Shown here piece by piece: positions 1 to 11,300 of a stretch of 64,000 nt of DNA. This DNA comes from Alteribacillus persepolensis. Its GTDB lineage: Bacteria; Bacillota; Bacilli; Bacillales; Marinococcaceae. Numbering within the stretch: position 1 is the stretch's first letter; each line of letters begins with the position of its first letter. The stretch spans positions 1 through 64,000 of the forward strand of contig NZ_FNDK01000014.1 in the NCBI RefSeq assembly GCF_900099605.1, read 5' to 3'. The notes under the pieces are model-generated. The model did not search any database. It was not told the origin of the DNA and saw only the letters and a list, made by a program, of their open reading frames with translations. The position numbers and the translations under genes are program-made.

Positions 1-304
1 CGTACGCTCCTTCCCGCATTCCCTTGCTTCCTCGACCTTCTCTTCTTTTATATCTTTGAAGCCAAGAAAACAGCGAATCTTTAAAGCAACTGCGTTCGTT
101 TTGTTTATCGTGATGCTGCGGCTGGAAGTTATAGGAATAACATCGAGAGAGATTGAGTTGCTTACCCTTTAGATACCCATTAATCGCAGCGGTGAGGAAA
201 GCGCTACTATGTAACAGGGCACAAGAACGTTGCTCTCCATTAGTGTCTGCACTTATTATAGCATATCATACTTGTTTTTCATCCATTCCAGCTGAAAATG
301 TTCA
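1..304. other. Edge region without a recognisable gene
   Basis: The 304 bases left of the spo0F stop codon encode nothing recognisable. A minus-strand frame stays open from about 165 to the edge (translation ends EEARECGKERT), but it has no start codon with a ribosome binding site and resembles no known family. The candidate promoter at 255-283 lies here. Confidence 0.5.
255..283 (-). promoter_or_regulatory. Candidate extended -10 promoter downstream of spo0F
   Basis: On the minus strand TATAAT (260..255) is preceded by TATGC, giving TATGCTATAAT, a match to the Bacillus extended -10 (TRTGNTATAAT). The -35 region is weak. It points away from spo0F, toward the left edge of the window. In B. 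subtilis fbaA lies downstream of spo0F, so this could drive that gene or a short RNA. No fba-like protein is visible before the edge. Low to moderate confidence. Confidence 0.4.
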
Positions 305-679
305 CTACGTGGAAGAAGATGCTAACAACGTGTTTATTTTATCCCTTACTTTATTGATATCAAAAGGTTTGGTCAGACAAGCGGCAGCTCCTAATTCTTT
401 TGCTTCTTGCATGACATTTAACTCCCCATAAGCCGTCATAATAATAATAATCATATGACGTGCCAGATGGCGCTTTTTTCTTTCTTTTAGTATATCAATG
501 CCATCCATCCCCGGTATTTTCATGTCTAACAGGAGTAAATCTGGATCTTCTTCTTCCATTACTTTTAACGCCTCTACCCCATTTGAGGCTTGGTGAACAT
601 CATACCCCTCATTTATTAGTACTTCTTTCAATAATACTCTAATTCCGTATTGATCATCGACAATCAGTACTTTGTACAT
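305..679 (-). CDS. spo0F: Sporulation initiation phosphotransferase Spo0F (response regulator)
   Basis: Single-domain receiver of 124 residues, the same length as B. subtilis Spo0F. It carries phosphate from sensor kinases to Spo0B in the sporulation phosphorelay. Visible landmarks are the acidic pair D8-D9, the phospho-acceptor Asp52 in LLLLDMKIPGMDG, T82 in MTAYGEL and Lys104 in LTKPFDI. The chosen ATG follows GGAGGGGGAAC; an upstream in-frame ATG would add 14 unrelated residues. The neighbours ywjG and pyrG keep the B. subtilis order. Strand beta-4 reads MIIIIMTAY, two residues longer than the B. subtilis protein and encoded by four ATT codons in a row. Identification is secure; the effect of the insertion is unknown. 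Confidence 0.96.
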   Translation of the reverse strand: MYKVLIVDDQYGIRVLLKEVLINEGYDVHQASNGVEALKVMEEEDPDLLLLDMKIPGMDGIDILKERKKRHLARHMIIIIMTAYGELNVMQEAKELGAAACLTKPFDINKVRDKINTLLASSST

Positions 680-814
680 AGTTCCCCCTCCAATTCTCCA
701 TCCTCCGCTTGCAAACAACACCTTTCACAAATGTTTAGTGATATCCCATATTTTACATGATTTTTTCTTTTATTAGAATTACTTTATAATGATGCATTAA
801 GGATGATAAGATAG

Positions 815-822
815 TTCGACAT
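815..822 (-). promoter_or_regulatory. Putative Spo0A box upstream of spo0F
   Basis: The minus strand reads ATGTCGAA, with the exact 0A-box core TGTCGAA, about 140 bases upstream of the spo0F start. B. subtilis spo0F is controlled by Spo0A boxes in its upstream region. A single 7-base core can occur by chance, so this rests mostly on context. Confidence 0.4.
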
Positions 823-881
823 CTACCGTCATCCCATGCCTTTATATCTGTACAAAAACCAGCAAAAAGGATGAAAGATAC

Positions 882-1403
882 ATGAAAATATTTTCCACAC
901 AATTACAAGGCATTTTTAAGAAAATCACGGAACGTGAAGAAGAACAGTTTGAAGATGGCGCCAGGCTGTTAGCACAAGCTGCGGCAGGACCCGGAAAGCT
1001 GCTTATCTATACAACTCCTTCCATGAAAGGCAATGCCATCAATGTCACAGAACATCCGGATGCGGCCGGTCACATAACACATCAAGAAACAACTGACACG
1101 AGCCTCGAAGCAATCGACCGTGCTCTTATTCTGGCTGGATATGAAGAAAAGAAAGAATTAGAAACTACCGTCAGCCATCTCCGAGAACACGACGTGCCGT
1201 TTGTTGTCATTGCTCCTTTTCCTGCGGAAGAGATGGAACACTTCTTGGAGCCGACCGATGTCTGGATTGATACGTACACACGCGGCGGGCTGGTTCCAGA
1301 CGAAAGCGGCAGCCGCCTTGGCGCCCCTTTTACGCTCACCGCTCTTTTTGCCAGCCAGTTATTGCTTTTACAAATTAACGAGCTGCTTGGTGAACTGGAC
1401 TAG
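882..1403 (+). CDS. ywjG: DUF2529 family protein (YwjG-like)
   Basis: Protein of 173 residues, divergent from spo0F and convergent with pyrG, exactly where B. subtilis has ywjG. The sequence (MKIFSTQLQGIFKKITEREE at the start, ITHQETTDTSLEAIDRALIL around residue 67) has the alpha/beta look of a SIS-like sugar-isomerase fold, but no catalytic function is established for DUF2529. No signal peptide or membrane segment. The start follows an AAAGGATGAAAG ribosome binding site. It ends at a bidirectional terminator shared with pyrG. Family assignment rests on synteny and length; function is unknown. Confidence 0.85.
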   Translation: MKIFSTQLQGIFKKITEREEEQFEDGARLLAQAAAGPGKLLIYTTPSMKGNAINVTEHPDAAGHITHQETTDTSLEAIDRALILAGYEEKKELETTVSHLREHDVPFVVIAPFPAEEMEHFLEPTDVWIDTYTRGGLVPDESGSRLGAPFTLTALFASQLLLLQINELLGELD

Positions 1404-1420
1404 AGACTGGCATATATATA

Positions 1421-1454
1421 AAAAGCTGTTCTGTTTCACAACAGAACAGCTTTT
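1421..1454. terminator. Bidirectional terminator between ywjG and pyrG
   Basis: Perfect 13-bp stem AAAAGCTGTTCTG / CAGAACAGCTTTT with an 8-base loop, flanked by A and T runs so that it can stop transcription from both convergent genes. Confidence 0.9.
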
Positions 1455-1457
1455 CTT

Positions 1458-3315
<1,858 letters not shown>

Positions 3316-3364
3316 AAAAAAAAACAAAAGTGACACCTCACCCATTGGAGGGGCGCACTTTTGC
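3316..3364 (-). terminator. pyrG leader attenuator terminator
   Basis: Minus strand hairpin with arms AAAAGTG..CCTC and GAGG..CACTTTT, followed by a T-rich tail, about 50 to 100 bases after the GGGC start. Its 5' arm contains the C-rich tract GCGCCCCTCC, which can pair with a poly(G) 5' extension and so act as the antitermination target. Confidence 0.85.
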
Positions 3365-3409
3365 TTTGTGTATATTGTCTGTATAAAAGTCATCTGCGTA
3401 CTCGTTAAA

Positions 3410-3449
3410 GCCCAAAATTGATTTTACCGAGCGCGCATATAAAAGTCAA
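3410..3449 (-). promoter_or_regulatory. pyrG promoter with GGGC initiation site
   Basis: Minus strand: -35 TTGACT (3449..3444), 17-bp spacer, -10 TAAAAT (3426..3421), then seven bases to GGGC with the first G at 3413. In B. subtilis pyrG a transcript beginning GGGC undergoes reiterative G addition when CTP is low. The poly(G) then pairs with a pyrimidine-rich tract and blocks the terminator. All the needed parts are visible here. Confidence 0.88.
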
Positions 3450-3462
3450 GCACAAAAGTATG

Positions 3463-3936
3463 TTAATATTTGTCGTCACCGACTGTTTCTTCACCGGATC
3501 CAAAGCCTTCAAGTTCATCGCTTTTATCGTATTCATCAGCGTCTTCTTCTTGAGACAATTCATCGAGCTCATCTTCAATATCTTCTAAATCATTATCGAA
3601 GTCATCATCAAAATCATCAAATTCATCCGCTTTTGATTTCTTCGGTGCTTGGACGGTATGGCTTAAGTCTTCATCTGATTGATCAAGCGGATACCATTCT
3701 CTTAAACCCCAGTGATTTTCACCTAAGTGTACAAAACGTCCATCCAAATTCATGGCTGTATACAACCTCGTGCGCCGGTTTTTCTCTTCTTCTGGATTGA
3801 GATTTTTTAAATCAACAATTTTTTTAATCAATTCTTGGTAATTGTACGGGTTTTTCTCATCTCCTAGTAAAATAAATGCCAGTTCGATCGCGGACATTTC
3901 TTCAATTTGTTCTTCATTGTAATCAGCTATGCTCAC
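3463..3936 (-). CDS. rpoE: DNA-directed RNA polymerase delta subunit
   Basis: Protein of about 157 residues with a folded N-terminal domain (EMSAIELAFILL ... GRFVHLGENHWGLREWYP) and a long Asp/Glu-rich disordered tail (DEFDDFDDDFDNDLEDIEDELDEL). This is the hallmark layout of the Firmicute delta factor, which lowers non-specific nucleic acid binding by RNA polymerase and speeds recycling. B. subtilis RpoE has 173 residues, so this tail is slightly shorter. GTG at 3936 is preferred because AAAGGAA lies nine bases upstream; GTG at 3945 almost touches it. The gene sits upstream of pyrG as in B. subtilis. Confidence 0.95.
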   Translation of the reverse strand: MSIADYNEEQIEEMSAIELAFILLGDEKNPYNYQELIKKIVDLKNLNPEEEKNRRTRLYTAMNLDGRFVHLGENHWGLREWYPLDQSDEDLSHTVQAPKKSKADEFDDFDDDFDNDLEDIEDELDELSQEEDADEYDKSDELEGFGSGEETVGDDKY

Positions 3937-4128
3937 CGACTCCACTTCCTTTCCGCAAAGTATTCCAGCTCAAGGTCTTGAAGTTATCGTAAAGCCCTTT
4001 CTTCCAAGAGCAAACTGTCAAAATCATACTTTTCATTATAAACATATTTAGGGTATTTATGCCAGCGTTTTTCAATCAATACAAAAAAGTGCTACAATCC
4101 CTTGGGAAAACGGAAGTTTAACAAACGG

Positions 4129-4166
4129 AAACAGTCAGCGCAGAGGAAGCTTTGGCTGTTTTATTT
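4129..4166 (-). terminator. Likely icmF terminator
   Basis: Imperfect hairpin with outer arms AAACAG / CTGTTT just after the icmF stop codon. On the minus strand it is followed by a moderately T-rich stretch. Confidence 0.4.
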
Positions 4167-4183
4167 TAGTGAACAAAGGATAC

Positions 4184-7100
4184 CTACATGTTACGCCGGT
4201 ACTGTCCTCCCACCTCATATAAAGCATGAGTAATTTGGCCGAGACTTGCTGTTCGGACTGCTCCCATTAATTCTTCAAAAATATTTCCTCCAGAGACGGC
4301 TGTGTCTTGAAGCCTGACCAATGCTTTTTTCGCCTCTGTTTTGTTCTTTTCTTGGAAACACTTCAAGTTCTTGATTTGGCTTTCTTTTTCCTCTTTACTG
4401 GCACGAGCTAACTCCATATCAAATTCTTCATCCTCTTCCTCAGGGTTTACGTACGTGTTCACTCCAATAATTGGAAGTTCGCCGGAATGTTTTTTCATTT
4501 CATAGTACATCGATTCCTCTTGAATCTTCCCGCGTTGATACTGTGTTTCCATTGAACCAAGTACGCCGCCGCGATCATTAATTCGCTCCAACTCCTGCAG
4601 CACAGCGTCTTCCACTAAATCTGTCAATTCTTCAATAATAAAAGAACCTTGCAGTGAATTTTCGTTTTTGGCTAAACCAAGCTCTTTTGTAATAATCATT
4701 TGAATAGCCATCGCCCGTCGGACGGAATGTTCGGTTGGAGTGGTAACTGCCTCGTCATATGCATTTGTATGGAGCGAGTTACAGTTATCGTAAATCGCCA
4801 GCAATGCTTGCAAAGTCGTACGAATATCGTTAAAGTCAACTTCCTGTGCGTGGAGGGAACGCCCTGACGTTTGGATGTGATACTTCAGCTTCTGGCTGCG
4901 TTCATTTGCCCCGTATTTATTCTTCATCACTGTCGCCCAAATACGGCGCGCTACCCGGCCGATAACCGTATATTCTGGGTCGAGCCCGTTACTAAAGAAA
5001 AACGACAAATTAGGTGCGAATTCATCAATATGCATCCCTCGGCTCAAGTAATATTCCACATACGTGAATGCGTTGGCAAGCGTAAAGGACAACTGACTGA
5101 TTGGATTAGCGCCAGCTTCGGCCATGTGGTAGCCGGAAATAGAAACGGAATAGTAGTTACGAATATGATGATCGATAAAATACTGCTGAATATCTCCCAT
5201 CATCCGAAGCGCAAATTCCGTCGAAAAAATGCATGTGTTTTGGCCTTGGTCTTCTTTTAAAATGTCGGCCTGCACCGTTCCGCGCACAGTAGAAAGTGTT
5301 GCTGCTTTTATCTTTTCATATTCCTCTGCTGAAGGTTTTCGTGCATGCTGCTGTTCAAACTTTTCTACTTGCTGGTCAATGGCTGTGTTCATAAACATCG
5401 CCAGGATAATCGGCGCGGGACCGTTAATCGTCATGGAAACGGAAGTAGAGGGATGAGTTAAATCAAAACCGTCATACAACTTTTTCATATCATCCAGTGT
5501 ACAAATGCTGACACCGCTCTCTCCGACTTTTCCGTAAATGTCGGGACGGTAATCAGGGTCTTCGCCGTATAACGTCACTGAATCAAACGCTGTGCTTAAC
5601 CGTTTTGCATCATCATCCTTTGATAAATAGTGAAAGCGCCGATTCGTCCTTTCCGGTGTGCCTTCTCCAGCAAATTGCCGTTTTGGGTCTTCGCCTTTTC
5701 GTTTAAAAGGAAACACCCCAGCCGTATAGGGAAAACTTCCTGGCACGTTTTCTTTTAAAGACCAGCGCACAATTTCTCCCCAGTCTTTAAAAGAAGGAAG
5801 GGCTACTTTTGGTATTTTTAAGCCAGATAATGTTTCTGTTTGAAGCTCGGTCGTTATTTCTTTGCCGCGAATAACTGTTGTAAAGGTGTCTTGTTGATAC
5901 AGCTGCTGCTTGTCTTCCCATGACTCCAATATGGCTGTTACGTCTTTATCTAACATATCAAAAAGGCTGTCATGTATCTCTTGTATCTCATTTGTATCTG
6001 TCTTGTTTTCTTTTAACAGCTCTATTGTTCCGTGCAGCTGAAACAGCTTGCGCGCCGTTTCCTCTTGCTCTTTGACATAATCTCTGTACCTGTGAACGGT
6101 TTGTACGATTTCTCGCAAGTACGCCATACGTTCTGGCGGAATGATTAAATCTTTCTTTTTAGCGTCGTGAACAGTTACGGTTTTTGTTTTCCAATCAACT
6201 CCTGTTTTTTCACTTATAACTTCCACTAACGCAGCAAATAACACGTTTGTGCCATGATCATTAAATTGGCTGGCAATCGTGCCATATACCGGCATATTGT
6301 TCACATCTTCATCAAACAGCATGTGACTGCGCTGGTATTGTTTTTTCACATCCCTTAGTGCATCCAATGACCCTTTACGCTCAAACTTGTTAATGGCAAT
6401 AATATCAGCAAAGTCAATCATATCAATTTTTTCTAATTGAGACGGCGCACCAAATTCGCTCGTCATGACATACATAGATACATCAGCAAATTCCGTAATT
6501 TCGGCATCCCCTTGCCCGATGCCGCTCGTTTCGATAATAATCAAATCAAACCCAGCTGCTTTCACAACAGAAATAGCTTCTTGTAAATGCTGTGTTGTCT
6601 CGGTTTTTGCCCCTCTTGTCGCAAGACTTCTCATAAAAACGCGTGAATGGTGAATACTGTTCATCCGGATTCTGTCGCCAAGCAGGGCCCCGCCTGTTTT
6701 TCGTTTTGTTGGATCAATAGATAAAATGGCAATCGTTTTATCTGAAAACTCCATCAAGAAGCGCCGCACCAGTTCATCAGTCAACGAACTTTTTCCTGCC
6801 CCCCCTGTACCAGTAATGCCTAATACAGGAGCATTCATCTCCGTCGATTGTAATTGCTCTAAAGCATGCTGCCATTTTTCATCAAGATGTTTTTTGTCTT
6901 CTTCTGCGATAGAGATAAAGCGGGCGGCTGCCTGACTGGACTTGTTTTGAACGTCTTCTAGTGTATATTTACCTGTTTGATAAACAGGATAGTCGCACTC
7001 TTTTAACATCTGGCTGATCATGCCTTCAAGACCGACATCCCTGCCGTCTTCAGGTGAAAAAATACGAGCAATGCCATATGCGTGGAGTTCTTCAATTTCT

Positions 7101-7420
7101 GGAGGAGTAATCACGCCTCCGCCGCCGCCATAAATCTTGATATGGCCGGCTCCTTTTTGCTGCAGCAAATCATAGCAGTATTTGAAATACTCTATGTGTC
7201 CGCCTTGATACGAAGAAATCGCAATTCCTTGCACGTCTTCTTGAATAGCTGCACGTACCACTTCTTCGACAGAGCGGTTATGTCCTAAATGTATCACTTC
7301 TGCGCCGCCGGCCTGAAGCAGACGCCGCATAATGTTAATAGAAGCATCGTGTCCATCAAATAAGCTCGAAGCCGTCACAAAACGTACAGCATGCACAGGC
7401 TTATACAACCTTTTGCCCAC
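4184..7420 (-). CDS. icmF: Fused isobutyryl-CoA mutase (IcmF)
   Basis: Protein of 1078 residues with the full IcmF order. The B12-binding domain is near residues 10-140, with DGHDAS and His24 as the predicted cobalt ligand. A MeaB-type G-protein chaperone follows, with P-loop GTGGAGKSS around 203-212. A linker then leads to a methylmalonyl-CoA-mutase-type TIM barrel from about 550. IcmF interconverts isobutyryl-CoA and n-butyryl-CoA by adenosylcobalamin radical chemistry, and the fused GTPase edits the cofactor. It is the last gene of the acyl-CoA operon, 16 bp after the TetR gene. That placement suggests it feeds branched-chain acyl-CoA into straight-chain beta-oxidation. Domain content makes this secure; substrate preference (isobutyryl versus isovaleryl/pivalyl) is not read from the sequence. 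Confidence 0.95.
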   Translation of the reverse strand: MGKRLYKPVHAVRFVTASSLFDGHDASINIMRRLLQAGGAEVIHLGHNRSVEEVVRAAIQEDVQGIAISSYQGGHIEYFKYCYDLLQQKGAGHIKIYGGGGGVITPPEIEELHAYGIARIFSPEDGRDVGLEGMISQMLKECDYPVYQTGKYTLEDVQNKSSQAAARFISIAEEDKKHLDEKWQHALEQLQSTEMNAPVLGITGTGGAGKSSLTDELVRRFLMEFSDKTIAILSIDPTKRKTGGALLGDRIRMNSIHHSRVFMRSLATRGAKTETTQHLQEAISVVKAAGFDLIIIETSGIGQGDAEITEFADVSMYVMTSEFGAPSQLEKIDMIDFADIIAINKFERKGSLDALRDVKKQYQRSHMLFDEDVNNMPVYGTIASQFNDHGTNVLFAALVEVISEKTGVDWKTKTVTVHDAKKKDLIIPPERMAYLREIVQTVHRYRDYVKEQEETARKLFQLHGTIELLKENKTDTNEIQEIHDSLFDMLDKDVTAILESWEDKQQLYQQDTFTTVIRGKEITTELQTETLSGLKIPKVALPSFKDWGEIVRWSLKENVPGSFPYTAGVFPFKRKGEDPKRQFAGEGTPERTNRRFHYLSKDDDAKRLSTAFDSVTLYGEDPDYRPDIYGKVGESGVSICTLDDMKKLYDGFDLTHPSTSVSMTINGPAPIILAMFMNTAIDQQVEKFEQQHARKPSAEEYEKIKAATLSTVRGTVQADILKEDQGQNTCIFSTEFALRMMGDIQQYFIDHHIRNYYSVSISGYHMAEAGANPISQLSFTLANAFTYVEYYLSRGMHIDEFAPNLSFFFSNGLDPEYTVIGRVARRIWATVMKNKYGANERSQKLKYHIQTSGRSLHAQEVDFNDIRTTLQALLAIYDNCNSLHTNAYDEAVTTPTEHSVRRAMAIQMIITKELGLAKNENSLQGSFIIEELTDLVEDAVLQELERINDRGGVLGSMETQYQRGKIQEESMYYEMKKHSGELPIIGVNTYVNPEEEDEEFDMELARASKEEKESQIKNLKCFQEKNKTEAKKALVRLQDTAVSGGNIFEELMGAVRTASLGQITHALYEVGGQYRRNM

Positions 7421-7436
7421 GTATAAACCTCCCTGT

Positions 7437-8081
7437 TTATTTTTTCCCCATCATTACATGTCGTTTGCGAACTCCATCTAAAAGCCGGCGTGTCTGTAAT
7501 TCTGTATACGTTGACAGGGTGAACTGTTTTTGGATACTCCAGCGGCGAAACGCCCACATATGCCCTTGTACCATAATATTATGACTAAGCAGCTTCGTTT
7601 CCTCCTCCGTAAGCTCCACCTCTCCCGCTTGGCAGCTGGATGCAACTGCTTTTTCGATAATAAGGGTTAAAGCTTCCTCTTTTTCCAGTACATACGCAAG
7701 TGCTTCTTTCGGGAGAGACTTAATTTCTTGATACATCACAAGTACTTCATCCTGCATATCATCTACTACTCTGAACAGAGACTCTATCACTTGTTTTAAC
7801 CGTTCGGTACCGGTTGTATTGGTCTCCAACAGCTTCTCAAGCCGCATTCTCACTTCATCGTATATCGAATCACAGACGAGATAGAGAACATCTTCTTTCG
7901 AACCTATATATTCATACAGCGTACCAATACTAAAACCCGATTCTTGTGCAATTTCACGAGTCGTCGTTCGATGAAAACCTTTTTGTATAAAAAGTGTTAC
8001 TGCTCCTTTTACCATTTGTGCTCTGCGCCGCTGTATAAGTTGTTCGTCTTTTACCATGGACGGCACATTCTTTTTTTGCAC
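7437..8081 (-). CDS. TetR/AcrR family regulator of the acyl-CoA operon
   Basis: About 214 residues. The N-terminal helix-turn-helix reads [14 protein letters not shown] ... [30 protein letters not shown], typical of TetR repressors. The helical ligand-binding domain (about 70-205) probably senses an acyl-CoA (inference). GTG at 8081 is chosen because AGGGAGGTG lies six bases upstream; the ATG at 8108 would overlap the preceding gene and has no good ribosome binding site. It sits inside the operon between an acyl-CoA dehydrogenase and icmF, so local autoregulation is likely. A candidate operator is at 12531-12548. It does not look like B. subtilis FadR beyond the shared HTH. Confidence 0.88.
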   Translation of the reverse strand: MQKKNVPSMVKDEQLIQRRRAQMVKGAVTLFIQKGFHRTTTREIAQESGFSIGTLYEYIGSKEDVLYLVCDSIYDEVRMRLEKLLETNTTGTERLKQVIESLFRVVDDMQDEVLVMYQEIKSLPKEALAYVLEKEEALTLIIEKAVASSCQAGEVELTEEETKLLSHNIMVQGHMWAFRRWSIQKQFTLSTYTELQTRRLLDGVRKRHVMMGKK

Positions 8082-8100
8082 TACCCTCACCTCCCTGCCG

Positions 8101-9243
8101 CTAATCATTCAACAGCATGTTGCTAATAACTACACGCTGAATTTCATTGGTACCCTCGTAAATTTGTGTAATTTTTGCATCGCGCATAAAGCGTTCAACA
8201 GGATATTCTTTTGTGTAACCATATCCGCCAAACACTTGCACTGCTTCGGTGGTTACTTCCATCGCCGTATCTCCTGCGAATAATTTTGACATCGCTGACT
8301 CCTTGCCGTAAGAAAGGCTTTCGCTTTCTCTAAAAGCAGCTTGATACGTTAAAAGCCGAGCAGCTTCTATTTTTGTTGCCATATCCGCCAGCTTAAACGA
8401 AATGCCTTGCATGCTTGCGATTGAACGGCCGAATTGTTTGCGCTCTTTGGCATATTCTGTCGCTGCATCCAATGCCCCTTGTGCGATGCCTACCGCTTGT
8501 GCTGCTATACCATTTCTTCCGCCATCAAGCGTCTTCATGGCGATTTTAAATCCTTCTCCTTCTTCACCGAGTAAGTTTCCTTCAGGTACGCGGCAGTTTT
8601 CCATAATAATTTCCGTGGTGGGGGAAGAGCGGATGCCTAGCTTTTCTTCTTTTTTTCCAATTGAAAAACCGGGAAAGTCTTTTTCAACAATAAAGGCACT
8701 GACCCCTTTATGCTTTTTCTCCGGTGAGGTTAACGCAAATACTATATACACATCTGCCGCACCGCCATTGGTAATAAATATTTTGGAGCCATTTAACACG
8801 TAGGTACTGCCGTCTTTTTTTGCCGTCGTTTTCATTGCTGCTGCATCTGACCCTGACCCAGGCTCTGTTAAACCGTATGCTCCTATCTTTTCCCCTTCTG
8901 CCAATGCTTTTAAGTAGGTTTGCTTCTGCTGCTCGGTTCCAAACGTATAGATAGGCCAGCTGGCTAGTGACAGGTGCGCTGACAAGGTTACCCCTGTAGA
9001 AGCACACACACGGGACAACTCTTCTACTGCAATCACATAGCTTATATAGTCTGCACCAATGCCGCCGTACTTTTCCGGCCAAGGGATGCCGGTTAAGCCC
9101 AGTTCAGCCATTTGCTCGAATAATGAGCGGTCAAACCGCTCTTGTTCGTCGCGCTCTTTAGCAGTAGGAGCTACCTCATTATTTGCAAAATCACGTACCA
9201 TTTTTCGAAGCATTTCTTGTTCATCGCTTAATAAAAAATTCAC
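8101..9243 (-). CDS. Acyl-CoA dehydrogenase (short/branched chain type)
   Basis: Protein of 380 residues, the normal family length. It oxidises a saturated acyl-CoA to the trans-2-enoyl-CoA, passing electrons from FAD to electron-transferring flavoprotein. Landmarks are the flavin-site segment [34 protein letters not shown], and the catalytic base Glu363 in [11 protein letters not shown] near the C-terminus. GTG start with AGGGGG seven bases upstream. It is the second of two adjacent, similar dehydrogenases (tandem paralogues), 21 bp after the first. The two probably act on different chain lengths or branched substrates (inference). Confidence 0.95.
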   Translation of the reverse strand: MNFLLSDEQEMLRKMVRDFANNEVAPTAKERDEQERFDRSLFEQMAELGLTGIPWPEKYGGIGADYISYVIAVEELSRVCASTGVTLSAHLSLASWPIYTFGTEQQKQTYLKALAEGEKIGAYGLTEPGSGSDAAAMKTTAKKDGSTYVLNGSKIFITNGGAADVYIVFALTSPEKKHKGVSAFIVEKDFPGFSIGKKEEKLGIRSSPTTEIIMENCRVPEGNLLGEEGEGFKIAMKTLDGGRNGIAAQAVGIAQGALDAATEYAKERKQFGRSIASMQGISFKLADMATKIEAARLLTYQAAFRESESLSYGKESAMSKLFAGDTAMEVTTEAVQVFGGYGYTKEYPVERFMRDAKITQIYEGTNEIQRVVISNMLLND

Positions 9244-9264
9244 AGACGTTCCCCCTTCTTACTG

Positions 9265-10413
9265 TCACGTGTTTTCGCCCAGCACGTGTTTTCCGATCAC
9301 TATTTTTTGGATTTCACTCGTTCCTTCGTATATCTCACATACTTTCGCATCCCGAAAAAATCTTTCTGCGGGATACTCTTTCGTATATCCATATCCGCCA
9401 AATATTTGTACCGCTTCTTTAGCCGTTTCCATTGCTGTTTTGGAGGCAAAGAGTTTGGCCATTGACGATGCCTTCTTGCACGGCTGGTTGCGATCATAAG
9501 CATCTGCCGCCTGATAAGTCAGGAGCTTGCTCGCTTCAATGTGTGTAGCCATATCGGCTAATTTAAAGGAAACAGCTTGCTGTGATGCAATAGACTTCCC
9601 AAACTGTTTACGCTGTTTGGCATAAGACAGCGCAGCGTGAAAAGCCCCTTCCGCAATGCCAAGTGACTGCGCAGCAATCCCAATACGTCCAGCTGTCAAA
9701 TTGGCCATCGCCACACGAAAGCCTTCTCCTGGCTTTCCGAGCAAGTTTTCAGCTGGAACCTCACAGTCTTCAAACACCATTTCGGCTGTATTTGAACCGT
9801 GAAGACCCATTTTTTTCTCAAGTTTTCCAACCTTGCATCCAGGAAATGATTTCTCCACGATAAACGCACTAATTTCATTGTCTTTACCAGTTTCATTCGT
9901 CTTCGCAAATACAATGTACGTATCAGCTGCTCCTCCATTTGTAATGAACATTTTTGTGCCATTTAAAAGATAATGATGACCTTTTTTTACAGCCGTCGTT
10001 TTCAACGCAGATGCGTCACTGCCTGCGCCTGGTTCAGTTAAAGAAAATGCTCCCAGATACACTCCTGAAGCCAGCTTTGTTACGTATTTTTGTCTTTGCT
10101 GGTTGGTTCCAAAATGTACAATTGGATTCGTGCCTACCGATGTATGAACAGATAAAATCACACCAAGCGCTGGACTTACCTTTGAAATCTCGTGAATCAC
10201 CATAACGTAGGACGTAAAATCAAGGCCGACTCCTCCCAATTCTTTTGGAATGGGTATGCCCATCAAACCAAGATTCGCCATTTCTTCGACAAGTTCTTTT
10301 GGAAAACGGTCCTCTTTTTCCATACGCGGCACTTCAGGCTGCACCCGATGTTGGGCAAAATCACGAACAATGTTTCTAATCATCAGCTGTTCATCTGTCC
10401 AGGTGAAGTTCAT
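9265..10413 (-). CDS. Acyl-CoA dehydrogenase (tandem paralogue)
   Basis: Protein of 382 residues with the same architecture as its neighbour: [38 protein letters not shown], and catalytic Glu363 in EIYEGTSEIQK. The ATG at 10413 has GGAGGGG six bases upstream; longer readings that begin inside the hydroxyacyl-CoA dehydrogenase gene are rejected. It resembles B. subtilis MmgC/AcdA-type enzymes. It lies between the 3-hydroxyacyl-CoA dehydrogenase and the second acyl-CoA dehydrogenase with 15-25 bp gaps, so all are probably co-transcribed. Confidence 0.95.
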   Translation of the reverse strand: MNFTWTDEQLMIRNIVRDFAQHRVQPEVPRMEKEDRFPKELVEEMANLGLMGIPIPKELGGVGLDFTSYVMVIHEISKVSPALGVILSVHTSVGTNPIVHFGTNQQRQKYVTKLASGVYLGAFSLTEPGAGSDASALKTTAVKKGHHYLLNGTKMFITNGGAADTYIVFAKTNETGKDNEISAFIVEKSFPGCKVGKLEKKMGLHGSNTAEMVFEDCEVPAENLLGKPGEGFRVAMANLTAGRIGIAAQSLGIAEGAFHAALSYAKQRKQFGKSIASQQAVSFKLADMATHIEASKLLTYQAADAYDRNQPCKKASSMAKLFASKTAMETAKEAVQIFGGYGYTKEYPAERFFRDAKVCEIYEGTSEIQKIVIGKHVLGENT

Positions 10414-10430
10414 CGGCTTCCCCTCCGCTG

Positions 10431-11288
10431 TTATTCTTCGTGATACTGATAAAAACCACGCCCGGCCTTTTTCCCAATCCACCCAGCCTTTACATATTTT
10501 CGAAGTAATGGACAAGGACGATATTTGTCGTCACCAAGCCCATCGTGAAGAGTTTCCATAATGTAGAGGCATGTATCAAGTCCGATAAAATCAGCTAATG
10601 TGAGCGGCCCCATAGGGTGATTCATCCCTAATGTCATTACTTGATCAATGTCCTCTACAGAAGCAACCCCTTCATGTACAGCGTAAATAGCTTCGTTGAT
10701 CATCGGAATTAATACACGATTGGACACAAATCCAGGAAAGTCATTTACTTCAACCGGTTTTTTTTGAAGAGAGAGGGCGGTTGTCTGCACTGTCTGAAAC
10801 ACATCGTCACTCGTTGCCAGTCCACGGATAATTTCTACTAGTTTCATGACAGGCACCGGATTCATAAAATGCATGCCAATAACTTGCTTGGGGCGTAATG
10901 TTGCCGCTGCAATTTCGGTAATGGGAAGCGATGATGTGTTCGTAGCAAGAATAGCATGAGGCGGGGTACATTCATCTAATTGTTGAAAGATGTCTTTTTT
11001 TATATCCATGTTTTCAATAGCAGCTTCGACAACAAGATCCGCTTTCGACCCATCTTCTAGTTCCGATGAAGGAACCAGCCGTCCGAAAGCTTCGTCTGCT
11101 TCTGTTTGTTTCATTCTGCCTTTATCGACTTGCCGCTTCAAGTTTGCTTTTATGTTGTCTATTCCTTTTTCCAGCTGGCTTTCTGCTTTGTCATGAAGGT
11201 ATACATCATACCCGGCACTGATAAATACTTGTGCAATACCAGAACCCATCTGCCCGGCACCTACAACCATGACTGTCTTTACGTTCAT
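10431..11288 (-). CDS. 3-hydroxybutyryl-CoA dehydrogenase
   Basis: Protein of 285 residues, matching MmgB/Hbd. The Rossmann NAD-binding motif VVGAGQMGSGIAQVF is at the N-terminus. The catalytic His lies in VIGMHFMNPVPVMKLVEI, and the C-terminal dimerisation domain has NHPMGPLTLADFIGLD. It oxidises 3-hydroxyacyl-CoA to 3-ketoacyl-CoA. The second of two close ATGs (11288) is chosen because GGGAGG lies seven bases upstream; the first is one base from it. It sits 12 bp downstream of the thiolase gene. Confidence 0.95.
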   Translation of the reverse strand: MNVKTVMVVGAGQMGSGIAQVFISAGYDVYLHDKAESQLEKGIDNIKANLKRQVDKGRMKQTEADEAFGRLVPSSELEDGSKADLVVEAAIENMDIKKDIFQQLDECTPPHAILATNTSSLPITEIAAATLRPKQVIGMHFMNPVPVMKLVEIIRGLATSDDVFQTVQTTALSLQKKPVEVNDFPGFVSNRVLIPMINEAIYAVHEGVASVEDIDQVMTLGMNHPMGPLTLADFIGLDTCLYIMETLHDGLGDDKYRPCPLLRKYVKAGWIGKKAGRGFYQYHEE

Positions 11289-11300
11289 CTGCATTCCTCC

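Noticed and set aside
153-431. Plus-strand open frame of 92 codons near the left edge
   Set aside because: Overlaps spo0F antisense, has no ribosome binding site and no family resemblance.
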